A stretch of DNA of 51,223 nucleotides from an uncultured Bacteroidales bacterium (GCA_902796035.1 CADBNR010000047.1:1-51223); one strand, 5' to 3'; counted from the first letter of the stretch, positions 24,129 through 33,074 are shown. Notes: generated by a model from the sequence alone, not told the origin. Program-made: numbers and translations.

Positions 24129-24644
24129 TTACTTCAGGCCGAGTTTGGCTTTCACGGCAGCGGTGATGTCCTCGACGGGGGCTGCGTGGTAGTAGGTCAT
24201 CTGGGGAGCGAGGTCCTGAATCAGGGAGTAGTTGCCCTCCTTGCCGACTGCCTCGATTGCGGTGCGGATCTTCTGCACGATGGGGCTCATCAGCTCCTGC
24301 TGCATCTTGGCGAGATCCTGCTGGGCGCTCTGCTCGAAGGCGGCCATCTTCTGCTGATAGTCGTTGAGTTCGCGGGTCTTGCGGTCCTTGATGGCCTGAA
24401 GCTCATCGGGTTTCATGGCCTGGTATTCGTCGTAGAGACGTTTCATCTCTTCGCCGAGCTTCTGATACTCGGTCTCGTATTTCTTGGATGCGTCTGCAAG
24501 TTTGGTCTCTGCCTGAGAACGCTCGGGCATAACCTGTACAATCGAGGCTACGTCAACAAGACCGATCTTGATGGTCTGGGCCTTGGCTCCTACAAACGGG
24601 ATGGCCAGTGCAATGGCCAGCGTCAGAATGATTTTCTTGAACAT
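24129..24644 (-). CDS. OmpH/Skp-family periplasmic chaperone (second copy)
   Basis: 171 residues. A signal peptide (MFKKIILTLAIALAIPFVGAKA) is followed by a short strand IKIGLVDVASIVQVMPE and a long coiled-coil helix pair (about 45-135) rich in Lys, Glu and Gln, ending in VKAKLGLK. Skp trimers hold unfolded outer-membrane proteins in the periplasm on the way to BamA. It is the paralogue of the gene at 24712 and last in the bamA operon, and it also has its own promoter-like site overlapping the end of that paralogue. Confidence 0.92.
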   Translation of the reverse strand: MFKKIILTLAIALAIPFVGAKAQTIKIGLVDVASIVQVMPERSQAETKLADASKKYETEYQKLGEEMKRLYDEYQAMKPDELQAIKDRKTRELNDYQQKMAAFEQSAQQDLAKMQQELMSPIVQKIRTAIEAVGKEGNYSLIQDLAPQMTYYHAAPVEDITAAVKAKLGLK

Positions 24645-24697
24645 TATGATTTAATTTATTTTAGTTTCAATTTAAGCTCATATTCAGAGCGCGACCG

Positions 24698-24728
24698 CAA
24701 AGATACGCAAATTATTTGGAATAGCCAA
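24698..24728 (-). promoter_or_regulatory. Internal promoter for the second ompH gene
   Basis: On the minus strand, TTG (24726-24728), 20 nt, then TATCTTTG (24698-24705) fits the Bacteroidota promoter. It overlaps the last codons of the upstream ompH gene, so the second copy could be expressed separately. Confidence 0.6.
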
Positions 24729-25227
24729 GTTTTGCGAGCACGTCATTGCTGACGTCGATGCGGGGCGAGGCGAATACGATGCTCTGCGAGCTTGCGCGGT
24801 CAAAGATGGTCTGGTATCCTTTCTCCTCGGCCACGGCCTTGACGGCGTTGTACACATCCTCCTGGATTGGCTTCATCAGCGACTGGCGCTTCTTGTAAAG
24901 CTCGCCTTCGGGTCCGAAGTATTTGTAGCGGAGATCCTTTGCTTCGTTCTCCTTGGAAACGATTTCCTCCTCACGTTTTTTCTTCTGTTCGTCGGTGAGG
25001 AACACCATGTCGGCCTCGTAGTTCTTGTACATGGTCTCGGCTTCCTTGGCCACGGCGTTCACTTCCTTCTCCCAGCGCTGCGACACCTGGTTTAGCTGTT
25101 CGTTTGCCATTTCGTAGGCGGGAACGTTGCGGAGGATATATTGCATGTCGACCAGGGCGAACTTCTGGGCGAAACTGCCGAGGCATGTGGCTGCCACGAT
25201 TCCGAGGGCTATTGCTAATTTCTTCAT
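24712..25227 (-). CDS. OmpH/Skp-family periplasmic chaperone (first copy)
   Basis: 171 residues. Signal peptide MKKLAIALGIVAATCLGSFA, then QKFALVDMQYILRNVPAYE and a long charged coiled coil (about 45-130, including KKKREEEIVSKENEAKDLRY), then a C-terminal strand region with DVSNDVLAKLGYSK. Same fold and length as its neighbour but clearly diverged, as with the paired ompH genes of Porphyromonas. It is 150 nt downstream of bamA, with a perfect hairpin in the gap. Confidence 0.92.
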   Translation of the reverse strand: MKKLAIALGIVAATCLGSFAQKFALVDMQYILRNVPAYEMANEQLNQVSQRWEKEVNAVAKEAETMYKNYEADMVFLTDEQKKKREEEIVSKENEAKDLRYKYFGPEGELYKKRQSLMKPIQEDVYNAVKAVAEEKGYQTIFDRASSQSIVFASPRIDVSNDVLAKLGYSK

Positions 25228-25253
25228 AATGGTCTGTGTTATCTGAGTTTTGT

Positions 25254-25281
25254 ACTATTGACGCCGTGGGGCGTCAATAGT
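25254..25281 (-). other. Perfect 12-bp hairpin between bamA and ompH
   Basis: ACTATTGACGCC (25254-25265) is fully complementary to 25270-25281 around a 4-nt loop. On the minus strand it lies 97 nt after bamA and 27 nt before the ompH start, and is followed by ACAAAACTC rather than a U-run. It could be a weak terminator, an RNase processing site or a leader structure that sets ompH dose. Confidence 0.6.
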
Positions 25282-25377
25282 TTAACAATATTCAGTTAAA
25301 GAAAGTTAAGGCTTCCGGATGTGATACCTGACTGTGTCATAACGGCCGGTATCATGCCTGCGGTGTCGGCAAGGAGA

Positions 25378-28065
25378 TTAAAATTCCTGGCCGAGCACGA
25401 AGTGGATCTGGCTGCCGCCGCGTGTGCCCCATACCTTGTCGAAACCGTAGGCCCAGTCAATACCGAGGAATCCGAGCACGGAGAGGTAGACACGGGCGCC
25501 GACACCTGCCGAGCGCTTCAGGTCGAAGGGGTTGAACGCCTTGGCTGTGGTCCAGCAGTTACCGGCCTCGGCGAAGGCGATGGCGTAGATGGTGGTGGAG
25601 GGTTGGAGCAGGAACGGGAAGTGAAGCTCGAACGTGTACTTGGCGTAGGCGTAACCCTCGCTGCGGCTCGGGGTGAACTGTCCGTTCTCGTAACCGCGCA
25701 TGGCCACGGTCTCCGTGGCGTAAGTGTAGCCGCCCGACATTCCGTCGCCTCCGAAGTAGTAGGTCTCGAAAGGAGTCCTGAGGTGCTTGGTCCACGAGCC
25801 GATGATACCGAAGTCAGCACGGGTCATGAACACGAGTGTCCATTTGCCGTCGGGATCGGTGAGCGGGGTGAATGTCTTGGACTTGAACGTGAGCTTCCAG
25901 TAGTCGAGCCAGCGGTACATCTGTGAGGTGGCATTCTGGCGCTGGTCGGCGCTCAGGTCGGTGTCTGTGGACATTTCGGCGAGCTTGGCCCAGTTCTTTT
26001 TGCCGAACAGGTTGGCCGGTGGGGTGCAGGTGAAGTTCAGGTTGAACGACGAACCGCGGCGCGTATAGATTGGGTTGTCGATGCTGGTGCGGCTCAGGTT
26101 CAGGCCTAAGGTGAAGGCGTTGGAGGTGCCGTTCTGGAAGACGGGGCTGATGTAGTACCAGTCCTTGAGATAATACCAGCGGTAGGAGAGCATGGCCTGG
26201 AACTGGAAGTAGTCGTCGGGCCAGGAGAGGCGCGTTCCGAATCCTACGCTTACACCGGCTGTCTGCAGCACCTTGTTGGGGTCGTAGGCGTCCTGGTAGT
26301 AGTCGTAGTTGTTGTTGTAGTTATATCCGTAGCCGCCGTAATAGTAGGCATTCTGGTATGCGTTGGCCCAGCGCTTGGAATAGAAGTCGCTGTTGATACC
26401 GGTGGAGCGGGAATAGTCGGCCGAGATGGAGAGGGAGTTGGGGCGGCTTCCTCCGATCCAGGGATCGAAGAAGGAGATACTGTAACTTTGGTAATACTTA
26501 GCGTTGGTCTGTGCGGATATGGAGAAAGTCTGGCCGTCGCCGCGGGGGATGATGCCCTTGTAGGCCGACGGGTTGAACAGGTTCTTCATCGAGAAGTTGG
26601 AGAACGAGAGGGCGAGCGTACCGGTGATGCCCGTCTGTCCCCATCCGAACGACAGCTGCACCTTGTCGTTGGCTTTTGACTCGAGGTTGAACACGATGTC
26701 GACGGTGCCGTCGCTTTCGTTAGGCTCGGGACGGATGTCCATGTTCTCGGGGTTGAAGTGTCCCCCGGCGGCGATCTCGCGGGCCGAACGCATCAGGTCG
26801 GACTTGCTGAACAGCTCGCCCGGGCGCACGCGCAGTTCACGACGTATCACCTTCTCGTACAGCTGATCGTTACCGTTGATGACGACGCGGTTGATGCGTG
26901 CCTGCGGACCCTCGATGACGCGCATCTGCAGCGCGATGGAGTCGCCGTGAATCTGTTCCTCGATTGGAACAAGGTTGAAGAACAAGTATCCGTTGTCGGT
27001 ATATAGCGACGACACGGCGTCCTCGTCCTCGTTGGTGCGTTTGTTCAGCATCTTCTGGTTGTAGACGTCGCCGGGGTACATGCCCAGCACGGCGTTCAGC
27101 GTCTCGGTGGGATATACGGTATTGCCAACCCAGTCGATGGCGGAGATGTAGTATTTATTGCCTTCGTCCACGTCGAGGAATACGTCGACGGTCTTGTCGT
27201 CGAATTTGGCCACCGAGTCGTGCACTATCTTTGCGTCACGGTATCCGAGTTCGTTGTATTTGTCGATGATGCGCTGCTTGTCGTCCTCATAGTCGGATTC
27301 GACGAACTTTTTCTGGCTGAACAGCTTCAGGATGTCGTTCTTCTCGGTGGTCTTCTTCATGGTGCGCTTGATCTTGCGGTCGGACATCACCTGGTTGCCG
27401 TCGATATAGATCTTGTGCACCTTGACCTTGGCGTTTTTCTGAATCACGAATGTGAGGAAGGAATGGTTTTCCTTCGACAGGTCGTTGGTCTGACGGACAT
27501 CGACCGAAACGTTCTTGAAGCCTTTCTTCTCGTAGTAATTCTCCACGATCTGCTTGGCTCGGTTTATGATGTTGGGCGTAAGCTGCTGGCCCTCGACCAT
27601 GGATAGGCGTTCCAGAATGTCCTTTTTCTCGCTGCTCTTGGTACCCTCGAACTTGATTTCAGAGAGGCGGGGTTGCTGCTGAAGCTCGATGTCGAGCCAC
27701 ACCTTGTCGCCGGCAATCTTGTCGACGTTGATCCGCACCTTGGAATACAGTCCCTGACGCCAGAAGCGACGTACGGCATCCGAGATTTCCTGACCCGGAA
27801 TCTCGATTTTGTCGCCTATGGAGAGGCCGGAGTAACCGATGACCACGTAGTCATCGGCGCTCTTTAGGCCCGACGTGCGTATTCCCGCTATCTCGTATGT
27901 CTTGGGAAGCGGAGAATAGATTATCTCCGGGTTGTATATGGTATCGACGGGTACCTCGGGCTGGATTGGCAGCTCAAGCAAATTCTGGGCGCTGCCGTAA
28001 GGCACGGCGGCGACGACGGTTAAAAGCAACGTGAAGAAACGAGCAATATGGCGTATATTCATCAT
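25378..28065 (-). CDS. bamA: Outer-membrane protein assembly factor BamA
   Basis: 895 residues. Signal peptide at about 1-26, then five POTRA-like repeats (about 55-430; for example VWLDIELQQQPRLSEIKFEG) and a 16-strand Omp85 barrel (about 440-895), including the FNLNFTCTPP region, GPGR-free but with the typical MRGYENGQF (lid loop) motif, and the C-terminal Phe (HFVLGQEF). It inserts barrel proteins into the outer membrane. It overlaps uppS as ATGATG at 28062-28065. Length and order agree with the Bacteroidales uppS-bamA-ompH cluster. Confidence 0.96.
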   Translation of the reverse strand: MMNIRHIARFFTLLLTVVAAVPYGSAQNLLELPIQPEVPVDTIYNPEIIYSPLPKTYEIAGIRTSGLKSADDYVVIGYSGLSIGDKIEIPGQEISDAVRRFWRQGLYSKVRINVDKIAGDKVWLDIELQQQPRLSEIKFEGTKSSEKKDILERLSMVEGQQLTPNIINRAKQIVENYYEKKGFKNVSVDVRQTNDLSKENHSFLTFVIQKNAKVKVHKIYIDGNQVMSDRKIKRTMKKTTEKNDILKLFSQKKFVESDYEDDKQRIIDKYNELGYRDAKIVHDSVAKFDDKTVDVFLDVDEGNKYYISAIDWVGNTVYPTETLNAVLGMYPGDVYNQKMLNKRTNEDEDAVSSLYTDNGYLFFNLVPIEEQIHGDSIALQMRVIEGPQARINRVVINGNDQLYEKVIRRELRVRPGELFSKSDLMRSAREIAAGGHFNPENMDIRPEPNESDGTVDIVFNLESKANDKVQLSFGWGQTGITGTLALSFSNFSMKNLFNPSAYKGIIPRGDGQTFSISAQTNAKYYQSYSISFFDPWIGGSRPNSLSISADYSRSTGINSDFYSKRWANAYQNAYYYGGYGYNYNNNYDYYQDAYDPNKVLQTAGVSVGFGTRLSWPDDYFQFQAMLSYRWYYLKDWYYISPVFQNGTSNAFTLGLNLSRTSIDNPIYTRRGSSFNLNFTCTPPANLFGKKNWAKLAEMSTDTDLSADQRQNATSQMYRWLDYWKLTFKSKTFTPLTDPDGKWTLVFMTRADFGIIGSWTKHLRTPFETYYFGGDGMSGGYTYATETVAMRGYENGQFTPSRSEGYAYAKYTFELHFPFLLQPSTTIYAIAFAEAGNCWTTAKAFNPFDLKRSAGVGARVYLSVLGFLGIDWAYGFDKVWGTRGGSQIHFVLGQEF

Positions 28066-28829
28066 TCTTGGGTAGCTGATCGTTGAACTTGGTCGGAAGT
28101 TTTGCCGAAACGGCGTTCGCGGTTGGTATAATGTATCAGGGCCTGCTCAAAGTCGGTCTCGCTGAAGTCGGGCCAGAGAACAGGGGTGAAGTAGAGTTCG
28201 GAGTAAGCGATTTGCCAGAGGAGGAAGTTGGATATTCGCTGTTCGCCTCCGGTTCGGATCAATAGGTCGGGGTCTGGCATTCCGGCAGTGGAGAGACGGT
28301 CGGCGATGTCGGCGTCCGAGATGGATCCGGGATCGAGAGTGCCTTCGGCAGCAAGTTTCGCTATTTTCCTGACGGCGCGGGTTATCTCCCAGCGCGAGGA
28401 ATAACTGAGGCAGAGGTTCAGGTTCAGGCCGTCGCACTGCGCCGTGAGGTCGCGGCCCTCGAACAGATTGAGCCGCACCGGTTCGGGGAGGCGGTCGATG
28501 TCGCCCAACAGGTTGATGTGTACGTTGTTGTTGCGCAGTTCGGGGGCTTCGCGCAGGATGGTCTCGCCGATGAGGTGCATCAGGACGTTCACCTCCTCGG
28601 CGGGGCGGTTCCAGTTCTCGGTGCTGAAAGCATAGAGGGTCAGGTATTTTATACCGAGGTCAGAGGCGAAACGGGTGATGCGGTTCACGGAGTTGACGCC
28701 CTCGGAGTGGCCCGTGGTGCGGGTCTGCAGGCGCTGCCGTGCCCAGCGGCCGTTGCCGTCCATGATGATGGCTACGTGCTGCGGCAGTTTGTCGGGCGCG
28801 ATGCCCGGGATGGTTCGTTTGGGTGTCAT
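28062..28829 (-). CDS. uppS: Isoprenyl transferase (undecaprenyl diphosphate synthase)
   Basis: 255 residues. A cis-prenyltransferase that builds the C55 lipid carrier for peptidoglycan and surface glycans. Motifs: HVAIIMDGNGRWA (Asp24, Mg and diphosphate binding), TLYAFSTENWNRP, and PDLLIRTGGEQRISNFLLWQ near the C-terminus (Arg residues, substrate binding). The pathway partners are elsewhere. It lies 9 nt after the PorG-like gene and overlaps bamA by 4 nt, placing carrier-lipid supply and barrel assembly under one transcript. Confidence 0.97.
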   Translation of the reverse strand: MTPKRTIPGIAPDKLPQHVAIIMDGNGRWARQRLQTRTTGHSEGVNSVNRITRFASDLGIKYLTLYAFSTENWNRPAEEVNVLMHLIGETILREAPELRNNNVHINLLGDIDRLPEPVRLNLFEGRDLTAQCDGLNLNLCLSYSSRWEITRAVRKIAKLAAEGTLDPGSISDADIADRLSTAGMPDPDLLIRTGGEQRISNFLLWQIAYSELYFTPVLWPDFSETDFEQALIHYTNRERRFGKTSDQVQRSATQE

Positions 28830-28838
28830 CTGCGTGTG

Positions 28839-29540
28839 TTATTTATACATTTTTCTTGGAGTGTGGTAATTGCAGGCCGCACAGCGTTTGCTGAATTCGT
28901 AGCTTACGGTGAATGTCAGGGTTGAGTACCAGTCGGTGTTCTTCATGAACGCCGATTTGATGCCCTGGGGGTCGTCGAGCAGCGGGCCGTCCAGCTTGTC
29001 GGTGAAGGTCTTTTTCATCAGGAACTCGAGGCCGAGGTTCCATCGGCGCGACGGCTTGTACTTGAAGCCGACGCCGAGCGGGATGGTGAACGCCGCGCTC
29101 GATTTGCCATCGGCTGTGAAGGCCGTGAGGCTGACGCCGGCGGTGATATACGGAGTCCAGCGCTTCAGCTTGCGGTAGGTCTTGCCCATGCCGTAGTTGA
29201 AGAAATGAAATTCCACGCTTTCGCCTATTTCATAGAAAGTGGTGGAAAACTTGTAGTTCTCGTGCGTGGGGAACACGTTGTCCATCTGAGCTGAATTGCC
29301 GCGGAGGCCGCCCACGTATAAGTTGGTCTTGAAGTTGAAGCGGGGATTCCAGATGTAGCGGAACAGAACCTCGGCGTTCCAGGAAGGGTTGCGCCACAGG
29401 TTGGCGTTGTTGGCATCGCCGAGATAGCCGGTCATGCCGATTCCACCGCCTATGTCGAAGCGGTAGTCTTCCTGGGCGCGCACGGCAAATGAACCCGACG
29501 CGGCCGACAGCAAGAGGATTATGGCTATGACCTTCCGCAT
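28839..29540 (-). CDS. porG: DUF6089 / PorG-like outer-membrane protein of type IX secretion
   Basis: 233 residues. Signal peptide MRKVIAIILLLSAASGSFA, then a small barrel beginning YRFDIGGGIGMTGYLGDANN, with LFRYIWNPRFNFKTNLYVG, WTPYITAGVSLTAF and GVGFKYKPSRRWNLGLEFLM. The fold and the exact position before uppS-bamA match PorG of Porphyromonas gingivalis, which anchors the T9SS ring to the outer membrane. Two CTD-like secreted proteins in this window (49611 and 50156) would be consistent with a working T9SS. The three-nt gap to the DUF6242 gene implies co-transcription. Confidence 0.78.
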   Translation of the reverse strand: MRKVIAIILLLSAASGSFAVRAQEDYRFDIGGGIGMTGYLGDANNANLWRNPSWNAEVLFRYIWNPRFNFKTNLYVGGLRGNSAQMDNVFPTHENYKFSTTFYEIGESVEFHFFNYGMGKTYRKLKRWTPYITAGVSLTAFTADGKSSAAFTIPLGVGFKYKPSRRWNLGLEFLMKKTFTDKLDGPLLDDPQGIKSAFMKNTDWYSTLTFTVSYEFSKRCAACNYHTPRKMYK

Positions 29541-29543
29541 TTA

Positions 29544-31049
29544 TCAGATTATGGGGGTGAACGTGAGGCGGTTCAGCACGCCGCGCCAGATGGTGTTATA
29601 CAATTTGCCGTCAGGGCTGTAGCCGCCGATCAGGTAAATGTACGGGCAATCCCATGAGATGATGCCGCCCTCCACCTGCCAGGGAATGCGCTGCCTGGCG
29701 TTGCTCTTGAACTCGGTGGACCAGTTGTCGGACAGGTCGGCGTCGAGTTTGGTGGACACTACGATGTTGTCGCAGCCCCACATGGCGGGGATGCAGTCGG
29801 GAAGCTGGAGCGAAGTCTTGCCCAGACGCCAGCTCACGCCGTTGTCGTACGATATGTAGACGTTGCGGTTGATGGAATTGTCGGCTTTGCGGCCGCCTAT
29901 CAGCATCCATACGCGGAACTCCTCGTCGCGGGTGTTCTGTATGTTGCGGCGGTAATAATAGTACGGGATGATGGAAGCCTGTTCCAGAGCGTCGATGTCG
30001 CCGTCGTTGAGACATATCCATTCGGCACCGTCGAACGCCCATGTGGCGGGGCTTAGCTTGCCATCGGTCTTGACGCCGCCCATGAAGAAGGCCACAGGCG
30101 ACAGTGTCCATTTGTTCTGCAGGGTCACGAAGTTAGAGAATCCGTCCACGGGGAAGTCGGCGGGAAGTTCCTTCTCGTTCAGGTTCAGCATGGGATACTG
30201 GGCGAACAGGCGTTTGTCGCCGTCCATGCGTATTCCCACTATTGTTTCCAGATAGGAGCCAATTACGTTTTCCCATGTCTGGCCGGTGGTGGTCCAGGTC
30301 GCAGCCTGGTCGGAGCTTTGCCACAGCTCGCCGGAATCGGAGAGGAGGTAGATCTTGCCGCCGGCCACCGACAGCGTTTCGATGCGGGGCGTGAAAGGCA
30401 GGTGGGCCGCCGCGGACTCCACATTCTCCTGGAACGCATCGTCGGAGTGGGCGAAAGTAAGTGCGCCGTCAGCCTCGCGTATCAGAGAGAGAGCCATGTC
30501 GTTGTCGAGCAGAATCGTTTTCTGAGCCACCGGATCGGGCCGGAGGGATGGAAGCCTGCGCACGTTGGCCTCGTCCCAGCGCAGGGAGTCGGCGTATTCC
30601 TTATGGACATTCAGACGCACGCGGTATTCCTTCTGCATGTCGCCGTATTTGAGCAATAGGCTGACGCGGCCGGTGTAGTCGATGGAGTCGCCGGGATTTT
30701 TCTTATAGTCCACGGAGCCGGTGCGCGTGCTTCCGCCATCCATGATGACCAGCACCGAATCGACAGCCGTGTTGTAGGTGATTGAGGTGACAAGCTTCGA
30801 GACGTCGACGCCCGGACGTATGGAGTCGGCATTGAAAATGACGCCGTTGTTCAGGTCGATCGAGAAATATGCGGTGTCGGAGGCCGTTCCGGACTTTTCC
30901 GACGGGTAGCGTACGGAAAACTTGGTGACGGCGAGGGTGCCGTAGTCGACATATACGGAAGTAGTAGCACTGTCCTCGTTGCATGATGTCGCGACAAGGG
31001 GCAATATGGCGGCTATGAGCAAGCCTCGTATGATTGAAAAGAAACGCAT
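29544..31049 (-). CDS. DUF6242 lipoprotein with beta-propeller-like repeats
   Basis: 501 residues from ATG 31049; the frame upstream lacks a signal. N-terminal lipoprotein signal MRFFSIIRGLLIAAILPLVA with Cys at TSC. Residues about 25-160 form a beta-sandwich-like N-domain (VDYGTLAVTKFSVRYPSEKS). The rest has propeller-like blades: LPFTPRIETLSVAGGKIYLL, SDSGELWQSSDQAATWT, and NVYISYDNGVSWRLGK. It matches Bacteroidales DUF6242. Function unknown; surface or periplasmic location likely. First gene of the outer-membrane biogenesis operon. Confidence 0.75.
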   Translation of the reverse strand: MRFFSIIRGLLIAAILPLVATSCNEDSATTSVYVDYGTLAVTKFSVRYPSEKSGTASDTAYFSIDLNNGVIFNADSIRPGVDVSKLVTSITYNTAVDSVLVIMDGGSTRTGSVDYKKNPGDSIDYTGRVSLLLKYGDMQKEYRVRLNVHKEYADSLRWDEANVRRLPSLRPDPVAQKTILLDNDMALSLIREADGALTFAHSDDAFQENVESAAAHLPFTPRIETLSVAGGKIYLLSDSGELWQSSDQAATWTTTGQTWENVIGSYLETIVGIRMDGDKRLFAQYPMLNLNEKELPADFPVDGFSNFVTLQNKWTLSPVAFFMGGVKTDGKLSPATWAFDGAEWICLNDGDIDALEQASIIPYYYYRRNIQNTRDEEFRVWMLIGGRKADNSINRNVYISYDNGVSWRLGKTSLQLPDCIPAMWGCDNIVVSTKLDADLSDNWSTEFKSNARQRIPWQVEGGIISWDCPYIYLIGGYSPDGKLYNTIWRGVLNRLTFTPII

Positions 31050-31076
31050 TCTATGGTGCTTCTTGGTTACAAACTG

Positions 31077-31084
31077 CAAATTTA
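31077..31084 (-). promoter_or_regulatory. -7 box before the DUF6242-porG-uppS-bamA operon
   Basis: The minus strand reads TAAATTTG, a match to TAnnTTTG 27 nt before ATG 31049. No TTG is found 19-21 nt further upstream, so only half the consensus is present. Confidence 0.45.
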
Positions 31085-31169
31085 GCAAATTTTAGGGATA
31101 TAATAGCTTAAAAACGGAAATTAATGTTTTTTAAGTGTCCGCAAGGGCGGGGAAGGTGAGGAAAGAGAA

Positions 31170-31196
31170 GGGCACACCCTGGAAATGGGCGTGCCC
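31170..31196 (-). terminator. Terminator of the purF-pyr operon
   Basis: GGGCACACCC (31170-31179) pairs with GGGCGTGCCC (31187-31196) with one mismatch and a 7-nt loop; the minus strand continues TTCTCTTTCC. It lies about 95 nt past the pyrB stop. Confidence 0.65.
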
Positions 31197-31210
31197 GGAG
31201 TATGGGAGGA

Positions 31211-31231
31211 GTCGAAGCCGCGGGCTTCGAC
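31211..31231. repeat. Perfect 9-bp palindrome downstream of pyrB
   Basis: GTCGAAGCC (31211-31219) and GGCTTCGAC (31223-31231) flank a 3-nt loop. Just beyond, GGCCTTCGGA occurs twice (near 31250 and 31269). The stretch 31197-31290 holds only these short repeats. Confidence 0.5.
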
Positions 31232-31290
31232 CACAGTAACGATGCAGGGGCCTTCGGAATTGGGAAGGGGGCCTTCGGAGTGAGCCGGGG

Positions 31291-32382
31291 TTACTTCGGC
31301 TTGGACTCGCAGTAGAGGCAGCGGTAGCTGCCGGGGTTGGCGAGGTCGGGACGGAAGCAGGCGTCTACGTTCTCAACGTTGCTGATGCACTTGGGGTTGG
31401 AGCAGACGTGCCGGTTGCGGACCACATCGTCGGGCACCAGCTTGGGTGCATTCTCCGCGTCCTTTAGCTGTGCCCATTCCAGAAGCTTGAGGATGAGGGC
31501 CATGCGGACGTATTTGCCGTTCCTGACCTGACGGAAGTAAGCGGCGCGCGGGTCGGTGTCGACATCGACCGAAATCTCGTTGACGCGGGGCAGCGGATGC
31601 AGGATGCGCATCTCGGGCTTGGCGTCGCGGAGTTTGTCGGGCGTGAGGATGAAGCAGTCCTTGACACGGTCGTATTCGTCCTGATCCAGGAAACGCTCCT
31701 TCTGCACGCGGGTCATGTACAGCACGTCAAGCTCGGGCATCACCTCCTCCATCGAGTTGACCTCGACGTAGGGGATGCCGTACTTGTCGCACACTTCTTC
31801 CTTCATGTATGCCGGGAGGCGGAGCTGGTCGGGAGCGATGAGCACCACCTTGATGCCCTTGTAGCGCGACAGGGCCTTGATGAGGGAATGGACGGTGCGG
31901 CCGAAACGGAGGTCGCCGCAGAAACCGATGGTGAGATTGTCGAAGCGTCCTATCTCGCGGCGGATGGTCAGCAGGTCGGTCAGGGTCTGCGTGGGGTGCG
32001 CGTGCGAGCCGTCGCCGGCGTTGATGACCGGAGTGGAGGAATTGATGGCAGCCACAAGGGGGGCGCCTTCCACGGGGTGACGCATGGCGATGATGTCGGC
32101 GAAGCAGTTGATGACGCGTGTGGTGTCGGCCACGGTCTCGCCCTTGCTTACGGAGGTGTTGTTGGCGTTGCTGAAACCGATGACGTTGCCACCCAGTTCC
32201 ATCATGGCCGAGGTGAACGACAGGCGCGTGCGCGTCGAAGGTTCGTAGAACAGAGTGGCCAGCTTCTTGCCCTTGCAGGCTTCGGCATACTTGGCCGGAT
32301 TGTCGATGATGTCAAGCGCAAGGTCGATGACTTCCTGCAGCTCGTCGGTCGACAGGTCGGTAGGTTCTATTACGTGACGCAT
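31291..32382 (-). CDS. pyrB: Aspartate carbamoyltransferase with fused PyrI-type zinc ribbon
   Basis: 363 residues from ATG 32382 (4 nt after pyrE). Residues 1-305 are the catalytic chain: [11 protein letters not shown] (STRTR at 49-53, carbamoyl-phosphate), [10 protein letters not shown] (128-137) and HPLPRVNE (262-269). After a linker of about 15 residues comes [10 protein letters not shown] ... RCLYCESK: Cys327, Cys332, Cys355 and Cys358 reproduce the C-x4-C-x22-C-x2-C zinc site of PyrI. The PyrI N-terminal allosteric nucleotide domain is absent, and no separate pyrI follows. It catalyses the first committed UMP step; loss of CTP/ATP control is inferred. The longer frame to 32589 is rejected because it overlaps pyrE. 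Confidence 0.95.
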   Translation of the reverse strand: MRHVIEPTDLSTDELQEVIDLALDIIDNPAKYAEACKGKKLATLFYEPSTRTRLSFTSAMMELGGNVIGFSNANNTSVSKGETVADTTRVINCFADIIAMRHPVEGAPLVAAINSSTPVINAGDGSHAHPTQTLTDLLTIRREIGRFDNLTIGFCGDLRFGRTVHSLIKALSRYKGIKVVLIAPDQLRLPAYMKEEVCDKYGIPYVEVNSMEEVMPELDVLYMTRVQKERFLDQDEYDRVKDCFILTPDKLRDAKPEMRILHPLPRVNEISVDVDTDPRAAYFRQVRNGKYVRMALILKLLEWAQLKDAENAPKLVPDDVVRNRHVCSNPKCISNVENVDACFRPDLANPGSYRCLYCESKPK

Positions 32383-32386
32383 GATA

Positions 32387-33013
32387 TCAGTCTTTAAGCC
32401 ATTCGGCGGGGTTGGCGATGAACTTGTGCAGCATAGGCACCTGGTCGGGCTGGATATAGCCTTCTTCGGCGGCCACGTGCACCAAGGTGCTGAAGTTGGA
32501 GAGGGAATGGTTCGTGACGTTGGCCTGAGCCAGACGGTCGATACCCTTCTGCATTCCGTAGGTGAAGATGGATACCACACCGAGCACATCGGCGCCGGCC
32601 TCGCGGAGCGCCTCGACAGTCTCTACGCAGCTGCCGGCCGTGGAGATAAGATCTTCTACAACAACCACCTTCATGCCCGGGTCAAGACGGCCCTCGATGC
32701 GGTTGTTGCGGCCGTGGTCCTTGGCGGCGCCGCGCACATAGCCCATGGGGAGGTCGAGGAGATAAGCCGCGATGGCGGCGTGGGCGATACCGGCTGTAGA
32801 AGTGCCCATCAGCGCCTGAGCCTCAGGATAATACTTGCGGACTGTGTCGGCTATGCCCTGCTCGATGACGCGACGCACCTCCGGATAGCCCAAGGTGAGG
32901 CGGTTGTCGCAATATACGGGCGACTTGATGCCTGACGCCCAGGTGAAGGGATCGTCGGGACGCAGGAACACAGCCTTGATGGAGAGGAGTGCTTTTGCTA
33001 CTTGTTTTTCCAT
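32387..33013 (-). CDS. pyrE: Orotate phosphoribosyltransferase
   Basis: 208 residues from ATG 33013. It joins orotate and PRPP to give OMP. The PRPP-binding loop is [20 protein letters not shown]; the N-terminal substrate part is [16 protein letters not shown]; and the mobile basic loop [17 protein letters not shown] carries the catalytic Lys. The size is normal. It is followed after 4 nt by pyrB and preceded by a 61-nt gap after pyrF, the largest gap in the operon. Confidence 0.96.
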   Translation of the reverse strand: MEKQVAKALLSIKAVFLRPDDPFTWASGIKSPVYCDNRLTLGYPEVRRVIEQGIADTVRKYYPEAQALMGTSTAGIAHAAIAAYLLDLPMGYVRGAAKDHGRNNRIEGRLDPGMKVVVVEDLISTAGSCVETVEALREAGADVLGVVSIFTYGMQKGIDRLAQANVTNHSLSNFSTLVHVAAEEGYIQPDQVPMLHKFIANPAEWLKD

Positions 33014-33074
33014 AAAATATATGGTCTGAAAAGTGAATTTTAAATTTTGCTTCAATTGCCGATGGCCCGGAGAA

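Noticed and set aside
32383-32589. A longer pyrB N-terminus
   Set aside because: It overlaps pyrE fully; the translation is Pro/Ser/Thr-rich out-of-frame sequence.
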